Positions 54,595-64,000 of a DNA stretch of 64,000 nt are shown in pieces (positions within the stretch are counted from its first letter, which is position 1; each line of letters begins with the position of its first letter). The stretch comes from Haematobia irritans (lineage: Eukaryota > Arthropoda > Insecta > Diptera > Muscidae). The stretch is from NCBI RefSeq assembly GCF_050003625.1, contig NC_134397.1, forward strand, positions 68,360,669 to 68,424,668, written 5' to 3'. The notes beneath the pieces are model-generated. The model did not search any database. It was given only the letters and a program-made list of their open reading frames with translations, and was not told where the DNA came from. A program made the position numbers and the translations under genes.

Positions 54595-57505
54595 CGCAGA
54601 GAAGAAACATGATTGTCACAATCATATTCGAATAGCAAAATAATATGATAGGAGCTATTTTTGCGGCGACCATGTAACATTTTAACCATGTTGGCTCAGT
54701 GAACATGGTTCTAAGAAAAATTTAAAATGTTATTATATTGATAAAAAAGAATTTTGTTTGAATGAAAAGACAATGGTCACGATTTAAAATGTTATGGTAT
54801 TCATTAAAAATGTTTTTCTCCTAGTTAAAAGAACATGGTCACAACCTAAAATGTTTTGATCTTTATGAAAGAACTTTTTTCATCGTCGAAAAAAGGACGC
54901 CACTTGAGAAAAGAAAACACAAAATTAACTTTATTTGTTGGTTTTTATTTATTTATAAACTAATTCATTGTTTATTTGTATTTATAATGCCGTTCAAGCA
55001 AACATCATATATTTTTACACACTCTATTTTGTTTCAATTTCAACAATAAGCAATTATTCCATATTTACATCGTGCAGATGCAGAACAAAAAACAGGTACA
55101 TTTTTATACCCTCCACCATAGGATGGGGGTATATTAACTTTGTCATTCCGTTTGTAACACATCGAAATATTGCTCTAAGACCCCATAAAGTATATATATT
55201 CTGGGTCGTGGTGAAATTCTGAGTCGATCTAAGCATGTCCGTCCGTCCGTCCGTCTGTCCGTCTGTCCGGCTGTCCGTCCGTCTGTGGAAATCACGCTAA
55301 CTTCCGAACGAAACTAGCTATCGACTTGAAACTTGGCACAAGTAGTTGTTATTGATGTAGGTCGGATGGTATTGAAAATGGGCCATATCGGCCCACGTTT
55401 ACGTATAGCCCCCATATAAACCGATCCCCAAATTTGGCCTGCGGAGCCTTCCGGAGCAGCAAAATTCATCCGATCCGGTTGAAATTTGGTACGTGGTCTA
55501 AGTATACGGTCTCTAACAACCATGCAAAAATTGGTCCATATCGGTCCATAATTATATATAGCCCCCATATAAACCGATCCCCAGATTTGACCTCCGGAGC
55601 CTCTTGGATGGGCAAAATTCATCCGATCCGGTTGAAATTTGGTTCCTGATGTTAGTATACGGTCTCTAACAACCATGCAAAAATTGGTCCATATCGGTCC
55701 ATAAATATATATAGCTCCCATATAAACCGATCCCCAGATTTGACCTCCGGAGCCTCTTGGAGGAGCAAACTTCATCCTACCCGATTGAAATTTGGTACGT
55801 GGTGTTAGTATATGGTCTCTAACAACCATGCAAAAACTGGTCCATATCGGTCCATAATTATATATAGCTCCCATATAAACCGATCCCCAGATTTGACCTC
55901 TGGAGCCTTGGAGGGGCAAAATTCATCCGATCCGTTTGAAATTGGGTACCTGATGTTAGTATACGGTCTCTAACAAGCATGCAAAAATTGGTCCATATCG
56001 GTCCATAATTATATATAGCTCCCATATAAACCGATCCCCAGATTTGAACTCTGGAGCCTCTTGGATGAGCAAAATTCATCCGATCCAATTGAAATTTAGT
56101 ACGTGGTGTTAGTATATGGTCTCTAACAACCATGCAAAAATTGGTCCATATCGGTCCATAATTATATATAGCTCCCATATAAACCGATCCCCAGATTTGA
56201 CCTCCGGAGCCTCTTGGAGGAGCAAAAGTCATCCGATGCGGTTGAAATTTGGTACATTTCGTTAGTATATGGCCTCTAACAGCCATGTAAAAATTGTCAA
56301 ATTTTACTACTATAGAAAGTTTTGTCAAAATTTCATTTCTATAGAAAGTTTTGTAACAAGTTTATTTCTATAGCAATGTTTGTCAACATTTTATTTCCAT
56401 AGAAAATTTTGTCAAAATTTTATTTCTATAGAAAATTTTGTAAAAAAATTATTTCTGTAGAAAATTTTGTCAACATTTTATTTCTATAGACAATTTTGTC
56501 AACATTTTATTTCTATAGAACATTTTGTCAACATTTTATTTCTATAGAAAATTTTGTCACCATTTTATTTCTATAGAAAATTTTGTCAAAATTTTATTGC
56601 TATAGAAAATTTTGTCAACATTTTACTTCCATAAAAAATTTTGTCAACATTTTATTTCTATAGAAAATTTTGTCAAGTTTTTATTTCTATAGAAAATTTT
56701 GTCAAAATTTTATTTCGATAGAAAATTTTGTCAAACTGAATTATATACGTATTTAATCGGCCTTTTTTTTTTAATATACCCCTTATGGACTAACTTACAA
56801 TTTAGAAGACAGTGTTAAAAAGTTTTACGATACCTTGCCATCGGCAAGTGTTATCGCAACCCAAGTAATTCGATTGTGGATGACAGCCTTTAGTAGAAGT
56901 TCCTACGCAATCCATGGTGGAGGGTACATAAGATTCGGCCTGGCCGAACTTACGGCCGTATATACTTGTTTAAATTACACTTTCCTTTTTTGTGTTCACA
57001 TAAAACCACGTGCCACTTCTGAATAAATAAATTAACACAAAACACAGTAAAACCGTATTCTCCGTCCATTGCAAGAAACAATCAACACACGACTGACGCG
57101 CAAAATGAAAATCGTGTGTACCTGCTCAATGTTTTTATAAAATTCTTTTCGCTGCAAACAAGTTAAAAAATTAAATGGTCACGAAAAAAATGTAAATGGT
57201 CTTTATGGCCATGTAATGGTTCTAGACATGTCTATACTTAACCTATAAAAATACTTTTTTCCCTGTAAAAAAGTAAAAAAATTGAATGGTCAGATACATG
57301 GTCTCAAATTCTATCATTTAAATGATAGAACATGTTTGCGGTATTTGAGAACCATTCAAATGCTTATTGCCACCATACATTTTTCTCCGCTCGAAAACTA
57401 TTTTTACAAAGACAAAATACATGGTTTTCGCGGCAATTACATGCTCTAGATAAGCATTAAATGGATGCGGCAACCATGTCCAAACAAGGTTTTTATGTGC
57501 GTGCA
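54595..57505. repeat. Element with repeated ATGGTC/CATGTT motifs, split by A11
   Basis: 54595-55100 and 56971-57505 share motifs such as GACCATGTAACATTTT, AATGGTCACGA and GGCAACCATGTCC. Outer ends are ACGCAGAGAAGAAACATG and, inverted, GCACGCACATAAAAACC. These recall the palindromic MITE at 44024 but are not clearly the same. Boundaries and class are uncertain. Confidence 0.4.
55101..56970 (+). mobile_element. DINE-1-like type A element A11, complete
   Basis: TTTTTATACCCTCCACCATA, the core, GTCCGTCCGTCCGTCTGTCC (55236-55285), about six 153-bp units, a 29-bp minisatellite (56295-56730), the terminal module and GGCCGTATATACTTGTT are present. Anchors GC.CCCATATAAACC fall at 55561, 55714, 55867, 56018 and 56171, i.e. 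153, 153, 151 and 153 bp apart. It is very close in sequence and layout to A4. Confidence 0.88.
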
Positions 57506-58099
57506 AAATAAAGTTTATAATCCCTGCGTCAATTTTTTTTTATTAAATTTAGGACACAAGTTTTGGAAATTTGCGTCCCTCCCTTAAAGTCGTATATTTT
57601 TGATCTAAGGTAAATGTTCCTGAAAGTAAAGAAACACATTTTTGATTTAAAGAAATTGTCCTTAAATTAAACGAAATATTTAATCATTAGACTTAAGACA
57701 AAAACGCTTCAAATATAGGCTAAGTCTAGGGCGCAATCTATCCATATAAAACGACCCTCATAGTCAAAGATTTCATGTCTTTAAATTACGAATGCAAATT
57801 TTTCTTAGCATAGAAGATGCATTTCTCTAATATTATTTCTATTCTATTTCTCTAATAAAAGTTGATAAACTTCTCAATGAAGTCGTATTGTTCTTATAAT
57901 TAAGTGATTTCACGTAAAAATGGTATCGTAACATGAAAGCAAAAATGTTTGGGCTAGGTCAACTTGACTTTAATAATTCAGAAAAATTCTTTAAATTTAA
58001 TGAAATTGTCTTTAAATTTGTTGTCTTTTGCATCTTGACTACAAAGCAAAAAATCGTTCAAACATAGGACACGTTTTTCAACACTTTATTTTAAAGACG
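57506..58099. repeat. Probable MITE family S sequence, diverged
   Basis: Repeated AAATTTAGGACACAAG, TAAAGAAATTGTCCTTAAAT and TTTAAATTTAATGAAATTGTC motifs occur. The sequence continues after element D2 at 59526, suggesting D2 sits inside this family. Internal structure is unclear. Confidence 0.4.
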
Positions 58100-59525
58100 T
58101 TTTTATACCCACCACCATAGAATGGTGACGGGGGTATAATAAGTTTGTCATTCCGTTTGTAACACATCGAAATATAGATTTCCGACTATATAAAGTATAT
58201 ATATATATATTCTTGATCAGGGAGAAATTCTAAGACGATATAACCATGTCCGTCTGTCTTTCTGCCTGTCTGTCTGTTGTAATCACGCTACAGTCTTCAA
58301 TAATGAAGCAATCGTGCTGAAATTTTACACAAACTCGTCTTTTGTCTGCAGGCAGGTCAAGTTCGAAGATGGGCTATATCGGTACAGGTTTTTATATAGT
58401 CCCCATATAAACCGACCTCCCGATTTGTGGTCTTGGGCTTATAGAAATCGTAGTTTTTACCCAATTTGCCTGAAATTTGAAATCTAGAGGTATTTTATGA
58501 CCATAAAGAGGTGTGCCAAAAATGGTGAGTATCGGTCCATGTTTTGGTATAGCCCCCATATAGACCGATCTCCCGATTTTACTTCTTGGGCTTATAGAAA
58601 CCGCAGTTTTTATTCAATTTACCTGAAATTGGAAACCTAGAGGTATTGTAGGACCACAAATACGTGTGCCAAAAATTGTGAGTATCGGTCCATGTTTTGG
58701 TATGGTCCCCATATAAAACGACCTCCCGATTTGGGATCTTGGGCTTATAGAAACCGTAGTTTTTATCCAATTTGCCTGAAATTGGAAATCTAGAGGTATT
58801 TTCGGGTCATAAAGAGGTGTGCCGAAAATGGTGAGTATCGGTCCATATTTTGGTATAGCCTCCATATAGACCGATTTTACTTCTTGTGCTTCTAGAATCC
58901 GAAGTTTTTATCCTATTTGCCTGAAATTGGAAATCTAGAGGTATTTTCGGGTCATAAAGAGGTGTGCCGAAAACGGTGAGTATCGGTCCATATTTTAGTA
59001 TAGACCCCATAAGAACGATCTCCCGATTTAACTCCTTGGGTTTCTAGAAACCGTAGTTTTTATCTGATTTGCCTGAAATTGTAAATATTCTGGTATTTTA
59101 GGCTCACAAAAACGTGTATCGGATTAAGCTTTTATCGGTCCATTTGGTAATGCCTCCATATAGACCGACTTCACTTCTTGAGGGTGTAGAAGGCGCACTG
59201 ATCATGAAAATTGCTGGAAACTCAATGTAAAATTTCTACATTTTACTTCTACAGATTTAAGATTTCAAATCAAGACGTTATTTTTGAATTTTCTTGCACA
59301 CTTACAAGAGATGTTAATGATTCCTCTAAAACTCAAACAAAAATGGTTCTTATAAATTCAGAATCTGATATAATCCTCATAGGTGAAATCTTTAAATTTA
59401 TCTTCGGGAAGTGTCCTCAAGTCCTCAAGCCCTCCTGAAATTTCAAAGGAAACCCTAATATTTGGTTCATGGTGGTGGGTATTTAAGATTCGGCCCGGCC
59501 GAACTTAGTGCTGTATATACTTGTT
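58100..59525 (+). mobile_element. DINE-1-like type D element D2, complete
   Basis: It starts TTTTTATACCCACCACCATA with GGTGACGGGGGTATAATAAG, then ATATATATTCTTGATCAGGG, GTCCGTCTGTCTTTCTGCC, GTAATCACGCTACAGTC, and an array with CCCCATA anchors at 58401, 58554, 58707 and 58860 (exactly 153 bp apart). It ends GGTGGTGGGTATTTAAGATT, CGGCCCGGCCGAACTTAG, GTATATACTTG. Subterminal inverted repeats ACCCACCACC and GGTGGTGGGT are clear. There is no 29-bp minisatellite. Confidence 0.85.
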
Positions 59526-59626
59526 TAATTGAAACATAGCATAATTTCTACGTGAAGTTAAGTCTTAATTTGGAAAATAAAGTTGTCGTTAACTCGTTTT
59601 TAAAGGACTTTGATAGCATATGAAGA
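59526..59626 (+). repeat. MITE family S, middle part
   Basis: AATTTGGAAAATAAAGTTGT matches AATTTAGAAAATAAAGTTGT at 36398. It is interrupted by A12 and resumes at 61461. Confidence 0.6.
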
Positions 59627-61140
59627 ACAAGGATATACGGCCGTAAGTTCGGTCAGGCTGAATCTTATATATCCTCCACCATGGATTGCGTAGTAACTTC
59701 TACGAAAGACTGTCATCCACAATCGAATTACTTGGGTTGTGGTATCTTAAAACTTCTTAACATCGTTTTCTAAATTGTGAGTTAGTCCATACGTGTTATA
59801 TATTAGCCAAAAAAGTTATGTATAGATAAGTCTACAAATAATTACGAATCGACATGGACTTTTGCACGGTGCGTAGAGAGCCAGAACTGAAATATGGGGA
59901 TCGCTTATATGGGGGCTATATACAATTATGAACTTCATATGAACAAATTTTTATGTGATTGGGGTTCGATTTATCTGAGGGCTATATATAAATATAGACC
60001 GATATGGACCTAGTTAGGCATGGTTGTTAACGGCCATATACTAGCACAATGTACCAAATTTCAACTGACTCGGATGAAATTTGCTCCTGCAAGAGGCTCC
60101 AAAACCAAATCTCGGGATCGGTTTATATGGGAACTATATATGATAATGGACTGATATGGACCACTTTTGGCATGGTTTTTAAATATCATATACTACCACC
60201 ACGTACCAAATTTCAACCAGATTGGATGAATTTTGCTTCTCCAAAAGGCACCAGAAGTCAAATCTGGGGATCGGTTTATGTGGGGGCTATATATAATTAT
60301 GGACTGATATGAACCAATTCCTGCATGGTTGTTGGATACCATATACTAAGATCACGTACCAAATTTCAACCGAATCGGATGAATTTTGCTCTTCCAAGGG
60401 GCTCCGGAGGTTAAATCTGGGGATCGGTTTATATGGGGGCTATATATAATTATGGACCGATTTCGACCAATTTTTGCATGGATGTTTGAGGCCATTTAAC
60501 ACCACGTACCAAATTTCAACTGAATCAGATGAATTTTGGTCTTCCAAGAGGCTCCGGAGGTCAAATCTGGTGATCGGTTTAAATGGGGGATATATTTAAT
60601 TATAGACCGATGTGGACCAATTTTTGCATGCTCATTAGAGACCATATGCTAACATAATGTACCAAATTTCAGTCGGATCGGATGAAATTTACTTCTTTTA
60701 GAGGCTGCGCAAGCCAAATCAGGTGATCGGTTTATATGGGGGCTATATATAATTATGGACCGATGTGGACCAATTTTTACATGGTTGTTAGAGACCATAT
60801 ACTAACACCATGTACCAAATTTCAACCGGTCGGATGAAATTTGCTTCTCTTAGAGCAATCGCAAGCCAAATTTGGGGATCCGGTTATATGCGGGCTATAC
60901 GCAAAAGTGGACCGATATGGTCCATTTGCAATACCATCCGACCTACATCAATAACAACTACTTGTGCCAAGTTTCAAGTCGATAGCTTGTTTCGTTCGGA
61001 AGTTAGCGTGATTTCAACAAACGAACGGAAGGACGGACATGCTCAGATCGACTCGGAATTTCACCACGACCCACAATATATATACTTTATGGGGTCTTAG
61101 AGCAATATTTCGATGTGTTACAAACGAAATGACAAAGTTA
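59627..61140 (-). mobile_element. DINE-1-like type A element A12, cut by a SINE
   Basis: ACAAGGATATACGGCCGTAA begins it. A terminal module and about seven 153-bp units (59880-60930) follow, without the 29-bp minisatellite, then AAGCTATCGACTTGAAAC in complement and a short GGACGGAC core. The core ends at GACAAAGTTA, the SINE target. Only GACAAAGTTAAT remains beyond the SINE (61449-61460), so the outer end is lost. Confidence 0.75.
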
Positions 61141-61444
61141 GGTTAGGTTAGGTTCACCATTGTGATACCACATTGGTGAACTTCTCTCTTATCACTGAGT
61201 GCTACCCGATTCCATGTTAAGCTTAATGACAAGAGACCTCCTTTTTATAGCCGAGTCCGAATGGCGTTCCACATTGTAGTGAAACCACTTAGAGAAGCTT
61301 TGAAACCCTCAGAAATGTCACCAGCATTACTGAGGTGGGATAATCCACCGCTGAAAAACTGTTTGGTGTTCGGTCGAAGTAGGAATCGAACCCACGACCT
61401 TGTGTATGCAAGGCGGGCATGCTAACCATTGCACCACGGTGGCT
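61141..61444 (-). mobile_element. tRNA-derived SINE, copy 3, with deleted LINE-like segment
   Basis: Minus orientation, target duplication GACAAAGTTA (61131-61140 and 61449-61458, the latter after four extra bases AAAC). Head and middle match copy 1. Between the TAACC units and CACAATGG-like sequence about 45 bp of the LINE-related tail are missing (GGTTAGGTTAGGTT joins CACCATTGTG). Confidence 0.88.
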
Positions 61445-61460
61445 AAACGACAAAGTTAAT

Positions 61461-61660
61461 GTATGAAAAAGCTGAAAAAACGAAAAATTAAAATTTGCTT
61501 CGTAGAAGCAAGAACACAAAACCTAAATTTAAAAAAAAATTGTGTCCTAAAAATATCTTTAATTGTATACTCCGCTTCTTTGGATCGGAATCAATACCAA
61601 CATTTTTAAAGTAAAGACAACATCTTTGGAACCGGGCATGCATTTTTTCAGTGTATACTC
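61461..61660 (+). repeat. MITE family S, right part
   Basis: GAAAAAGCTGAAAAAACGAA, AATTTGCTTCGTAGAAGCAA, TTTGGAACCGGGCATGC and TTTTTTCAGTGTATA match 36430-36618 closely. 61661-61771 is unassigned. Confidence 0.65.
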
Positions 61661-61984
61661 ACGTCGTCCTACTTTAGACTTATTATTTATTTATTTTTTC
61701 ATAAAAAGTAGAATAAATGTCGAATATATGTTTCTAAAGTGTTTACAGAAGAGTAGATGAATAGTACTACACCCTCAAAAAAAATCGCTTCTTTAACATA
61801 TGTTCCAAACATATTTTGCAGGAAGCACATATATTATTGCATACTGCCGAAACATTAATATGTTTGTATTATGTGAACATATTATATGTTTGGAAGCATT
61901 TTGAGCCAAAAATATTATATGCTTGGAAGAATTTTTCCAAAACACGATTGTGCTCATTCCCCAACATACTCGTAATTTTCACTT

Positions 61985-62303
61985 CCACGAAATTTTTTAG
62001 TTATTGGCACCTTTCTCTGTAATACAAATAATGTTGAAGAAATTATTCACTTTTATAAATTTTTTAAATTTTACCTTTCGCCTGCACGGAGAATCGAACC
62101 GAGGACCATACAGTTTGTAAGCCAACACACTATCCACTGGGCTACGTAGCTGTTATAGTCACCAGTAGATAATTATCGTTTTAAGTTACATTTATATAGC
62201 ATAGTTTGCAGCGCCATAACATAACATTATTTAACAGAAACATACATTTGTTTGCCACGTGGAGCAGTGGTTAGGTCGTGGGTTCAATCCCTGCTCCGAC
62301 CGA
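61985..62303. mobile_element. Twin-headed element with two divergent tRNA-like heads (copy 2)
   Basis: This is the same composite as 44430-44900, inverted. Head B is on minus, with A box TAGCCCAGTGG (62134-62144) and B box at 62090-62100. Head A is on plus, with A-box-like TGGAGCAGTGG (62260-62270) and B box GGTTCAATCCC (62281-62291). Head A has lost its anticodon region. The linker shares AACTATGCTATATAAA and ATAATTATCTA with copy 1, and sequence beyond head B (TTGTATTACAGA) is also shared. Confidence 0.7.
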
Positions 62304-62304
62304 A

Positions 62305-62545
62305 CATTTTTTTTTTTTTTTTAAATTTACACATTTATATTTATACTATATTAATTTTTTTAAATGAAACATCGAAATGTGCGTTATTAAAGATTTATAG
62401 TCAGTAACAGTGCTTGATATAAACGAAATTGAATGATTTTTGGATAAAATATTATTTTTTATTGCAAAAATAACAATCTTGTAATAAAAAACTGTTTTTG
62501 TACAAAACTTTAAAATTTGGAAGGAATTCAAAAACTAACAAAAGA
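62305..62545 (-). repeat. MITE family K, diverged
   Basis: In complement it shows TTCTTTTGTTAGTTTTTGAA, TTATTTTTGCAATAAAAAAT, TCAAGCACTGTTACTGACTA and TAAATCTTTAATAACGCAC, recognisable against 43393-43652. 62546-63289 contains nothing I recognise. Confidence 0.5.
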
Positions 62546-63640
62546 AGAAAATGGAGTCGAGTATAAACATACATACATAATTTTATAATATAAACATAAA
62601 TTTATTTAGGAGTGAACAGTTTTTTACTAGCATTTAACACCATCGCTCTAAAATTCCTTTTATTTTTCTTTAATAATTCATTTTAAAGAAAATAAACTTT
62701 TTAAATTGTTTTAGCTGTAAAAGTCGAACTTAATGCCCGCTTTTATATTTGATGGTGTCCGTCAACTCCTCGTGGACTACTTTTTAATAAAGAGAAACTA
62801 AACTTTGTTTTTTTTTACATTTTACTGTGTAATTTTTCACTATTTCCTCCTTATTTCATTTTACCGTCCCAACTCTAAAAAGAGTATAGTGCCCTTTCGT
62901 TATTTTTATGAAGACCCCTGATTTCTTTTAACGAACCAAGAAAAAAATTGTGCCCATAATGCCAAAATGATAAACAAAACACATGTCCACACATACATAA
63001 AATGCTGCTCTCAAGGCGAAAACATAAGCTGTTTGTTTTTCAAATGTCTATTCTCTTGGTTCAGAATGTATATTCTCTTTATTCAAATTAAATAATATTT
63101 AGACTTAAACATATCAAATTTTTGGCCTTATCATAAAACAGTTTTCCGAAACAACATACAAGCGGTTTCACAGAAATTGTTCTCTTTTGACTCTTTTGCT
63201 GTGTTATATTGATATCTTTCGTCAACTCTCCCGGTTTCCATCTCTATTTCTCTCTATACTCTCTCTGTCGCTTTGAATAAAATATCACAACATATGTATG
63301 TTTAGTCGAAATTTGTAAATTTATAGATGTTTGTATTCACACATATGATTTTTATGAAACATTCATGCCCCAAACATAATATATTCTAACATATTAACAT
63401 AGATGTCCCAAACATTTAGTGTTAGTTTAGGAACATTACATGTTCGCACTTAAATATATTGTGGTTTAAAATCGTGCCCGAAACACATTTTGTTTATATC
63501 GGAACATATGAAAAACATATTTTTCTAACAGTGTAATATATGATATGGCATCTAAAAATAGGAGATCCAATAACTCCAATGCTCCTCCTCGAGATCCTTA
63601 CCGCAATTCACCAGCTGTGTTGAAAAAAACCGTTAACCTA

Positions 63641-63882
63641 ATAAAGAGTGATTTTTAAGAGCTATAGGAAATGAAATTGTTATTTGAATCGATTGTACTG
63701 TTCCTATATATTTTAATATTGGAAGATTACATGAAGCAAATGTTGACCAGCCCATAAACCGCTCCAATTCTGCTGATTTACGTACCCATTGAGCCAAAAA
63801 TAAGTTGATGATAAAGTAAAAGAAGCGCGCGATGAACTTAATAAAATTCAACAATTTGCAGGTGTTGTTCGTTTGTAAGATT
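63641..63882 (-). mobile_element. Decayed, internally deleted DD41D transposon
   Basis: TAAAGAGTGATTTTTAAGAG resembles the TAAAGGGTGATTTGTTAAGA end of copies 1 and 2. TGATTTACGTACCCATTGAG, CCAAAAATAAG, and AATAAAATTCAACAATTTGC with GGTGTTGTTCGTTTGTAAG match their 5' region. About two thirds of the element is missing. Confidence 0.65.
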
Positions 63883-63894
63883 CGTGGTTAAATT

Positions 63895-64000
63895 ATAGAC
63901 CCACACTCTTAGAAAAATATGTTTTTCATATGTTCCGATATAAACAAAATGTGTTTCGGGTACAATTTTAAAACACAATATATTTAAGTGCAAACATGTA
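63895..64000 (-). repeat. Family H MITE, start of an inverted copy
   Basis: ACACTCTTAGAAAAATATGT, TTTTCATATGTTCCGATATA and AAGTGCAAACATGTA are the complement of 63400-63535. It runs off the window. Confidence 0.65.

Larger units (their letters stand above)
61772..63535 (+). repeat. AACATAT-rich MITE (family H), multiply interrupted
   Basis: The left part 61772-61985 starts CACCCTCAAAAAAAATCGCT, as at 38363. The right part 63290-63535 (ACATATTAACATAGATGTCC, GGAACATATGAAAAACATAT) matches 39170-39345. In between lie the twin-headed element, a family K piece (62305-62545) and unassigned sequence (62546-63289). Confidence 0.55.

Overview
The window looks like non-coding DNA from a calyptrate fly, most likely a muscid close to horn fly or stable fly. 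It is AT-rich, has no convincing host gene, and is packed with nested transposable elements. Two mariner copies have terminal repeats and protein fragments that match, from memory, the Himar1 mariner first found in the horn fly. About a dozen copies of DINE-1-like (helentron-type, non-autonomous Helitron) elements give the region its characteristic texture. Only one element is apparently intact: a full-length two-ORF LINE at 44964-49991. Family names are from motif recognition; no database search was run.

Layout. 1-1509: unassigned. 1510-4283: a DINE-1-like element split by a hAT-type element, which is itself split by a Himar1-like mariner. 4284-5698: unassigned, with one exon-like ORF. 5699-8983: three DINE-1-like copies and a LINE fragment. 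10347-14075: a DINE-1-like element holding a TIR element with mariner transposase remains, which in turn holds another DINE-1-like element. 14272-18690: small MITEs and DINE-1-like copies. 18816-22065: a second Himar1-like mariner cut by a 5'-truncated LINE. 22070-30226: MITEs, DINE-1-like copies and a DD41D (rosa-like) transposon. 31524-36135: a tRNA-derived SINE and two DINE-1-like copies. 36619-38310: a DINE-1-like element holding an old LINE fragment, which holds a second DD41D transposon. 38363-44895: several MITE families and an element with two divergent tRNA-like heads. 44901-50545: the intact LINE inside a DINE-1-like copy. 51545-52810: a DD37E transposon. 53157-61660: more SINE, MITE and DINE-1-like copies. 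61772-64000: a MITE with the second twin-tRNA element and transposon remnants.

Three observations matter most. (1) The LINE and the SINE share about 80 bp of 3' end, which implies the SINE RNA is copied by the LINE reverse transcriptase. (2) That shared 3' end finishes in (TAACC)n, which is exactly the C-strand of the arthropod telomere repeat TTAGG, in a fly order believed to have lost TTAGG telomeres. (3) Four sequence-diverged DINE-1-like subfamilies all carry internal tandem arrays with the same 153-bp period, which also explains the long spurious ORFs on both strands.

Relative order of insertion can be read from the nests. DINE-1-like copies are usually the oldest layer. Mariner, DD41D, DD37E, LINE and SINE insertions came later. 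An exception is the DINE-1-like copy at 11505-13505, which entered an already existing mariner-related element.
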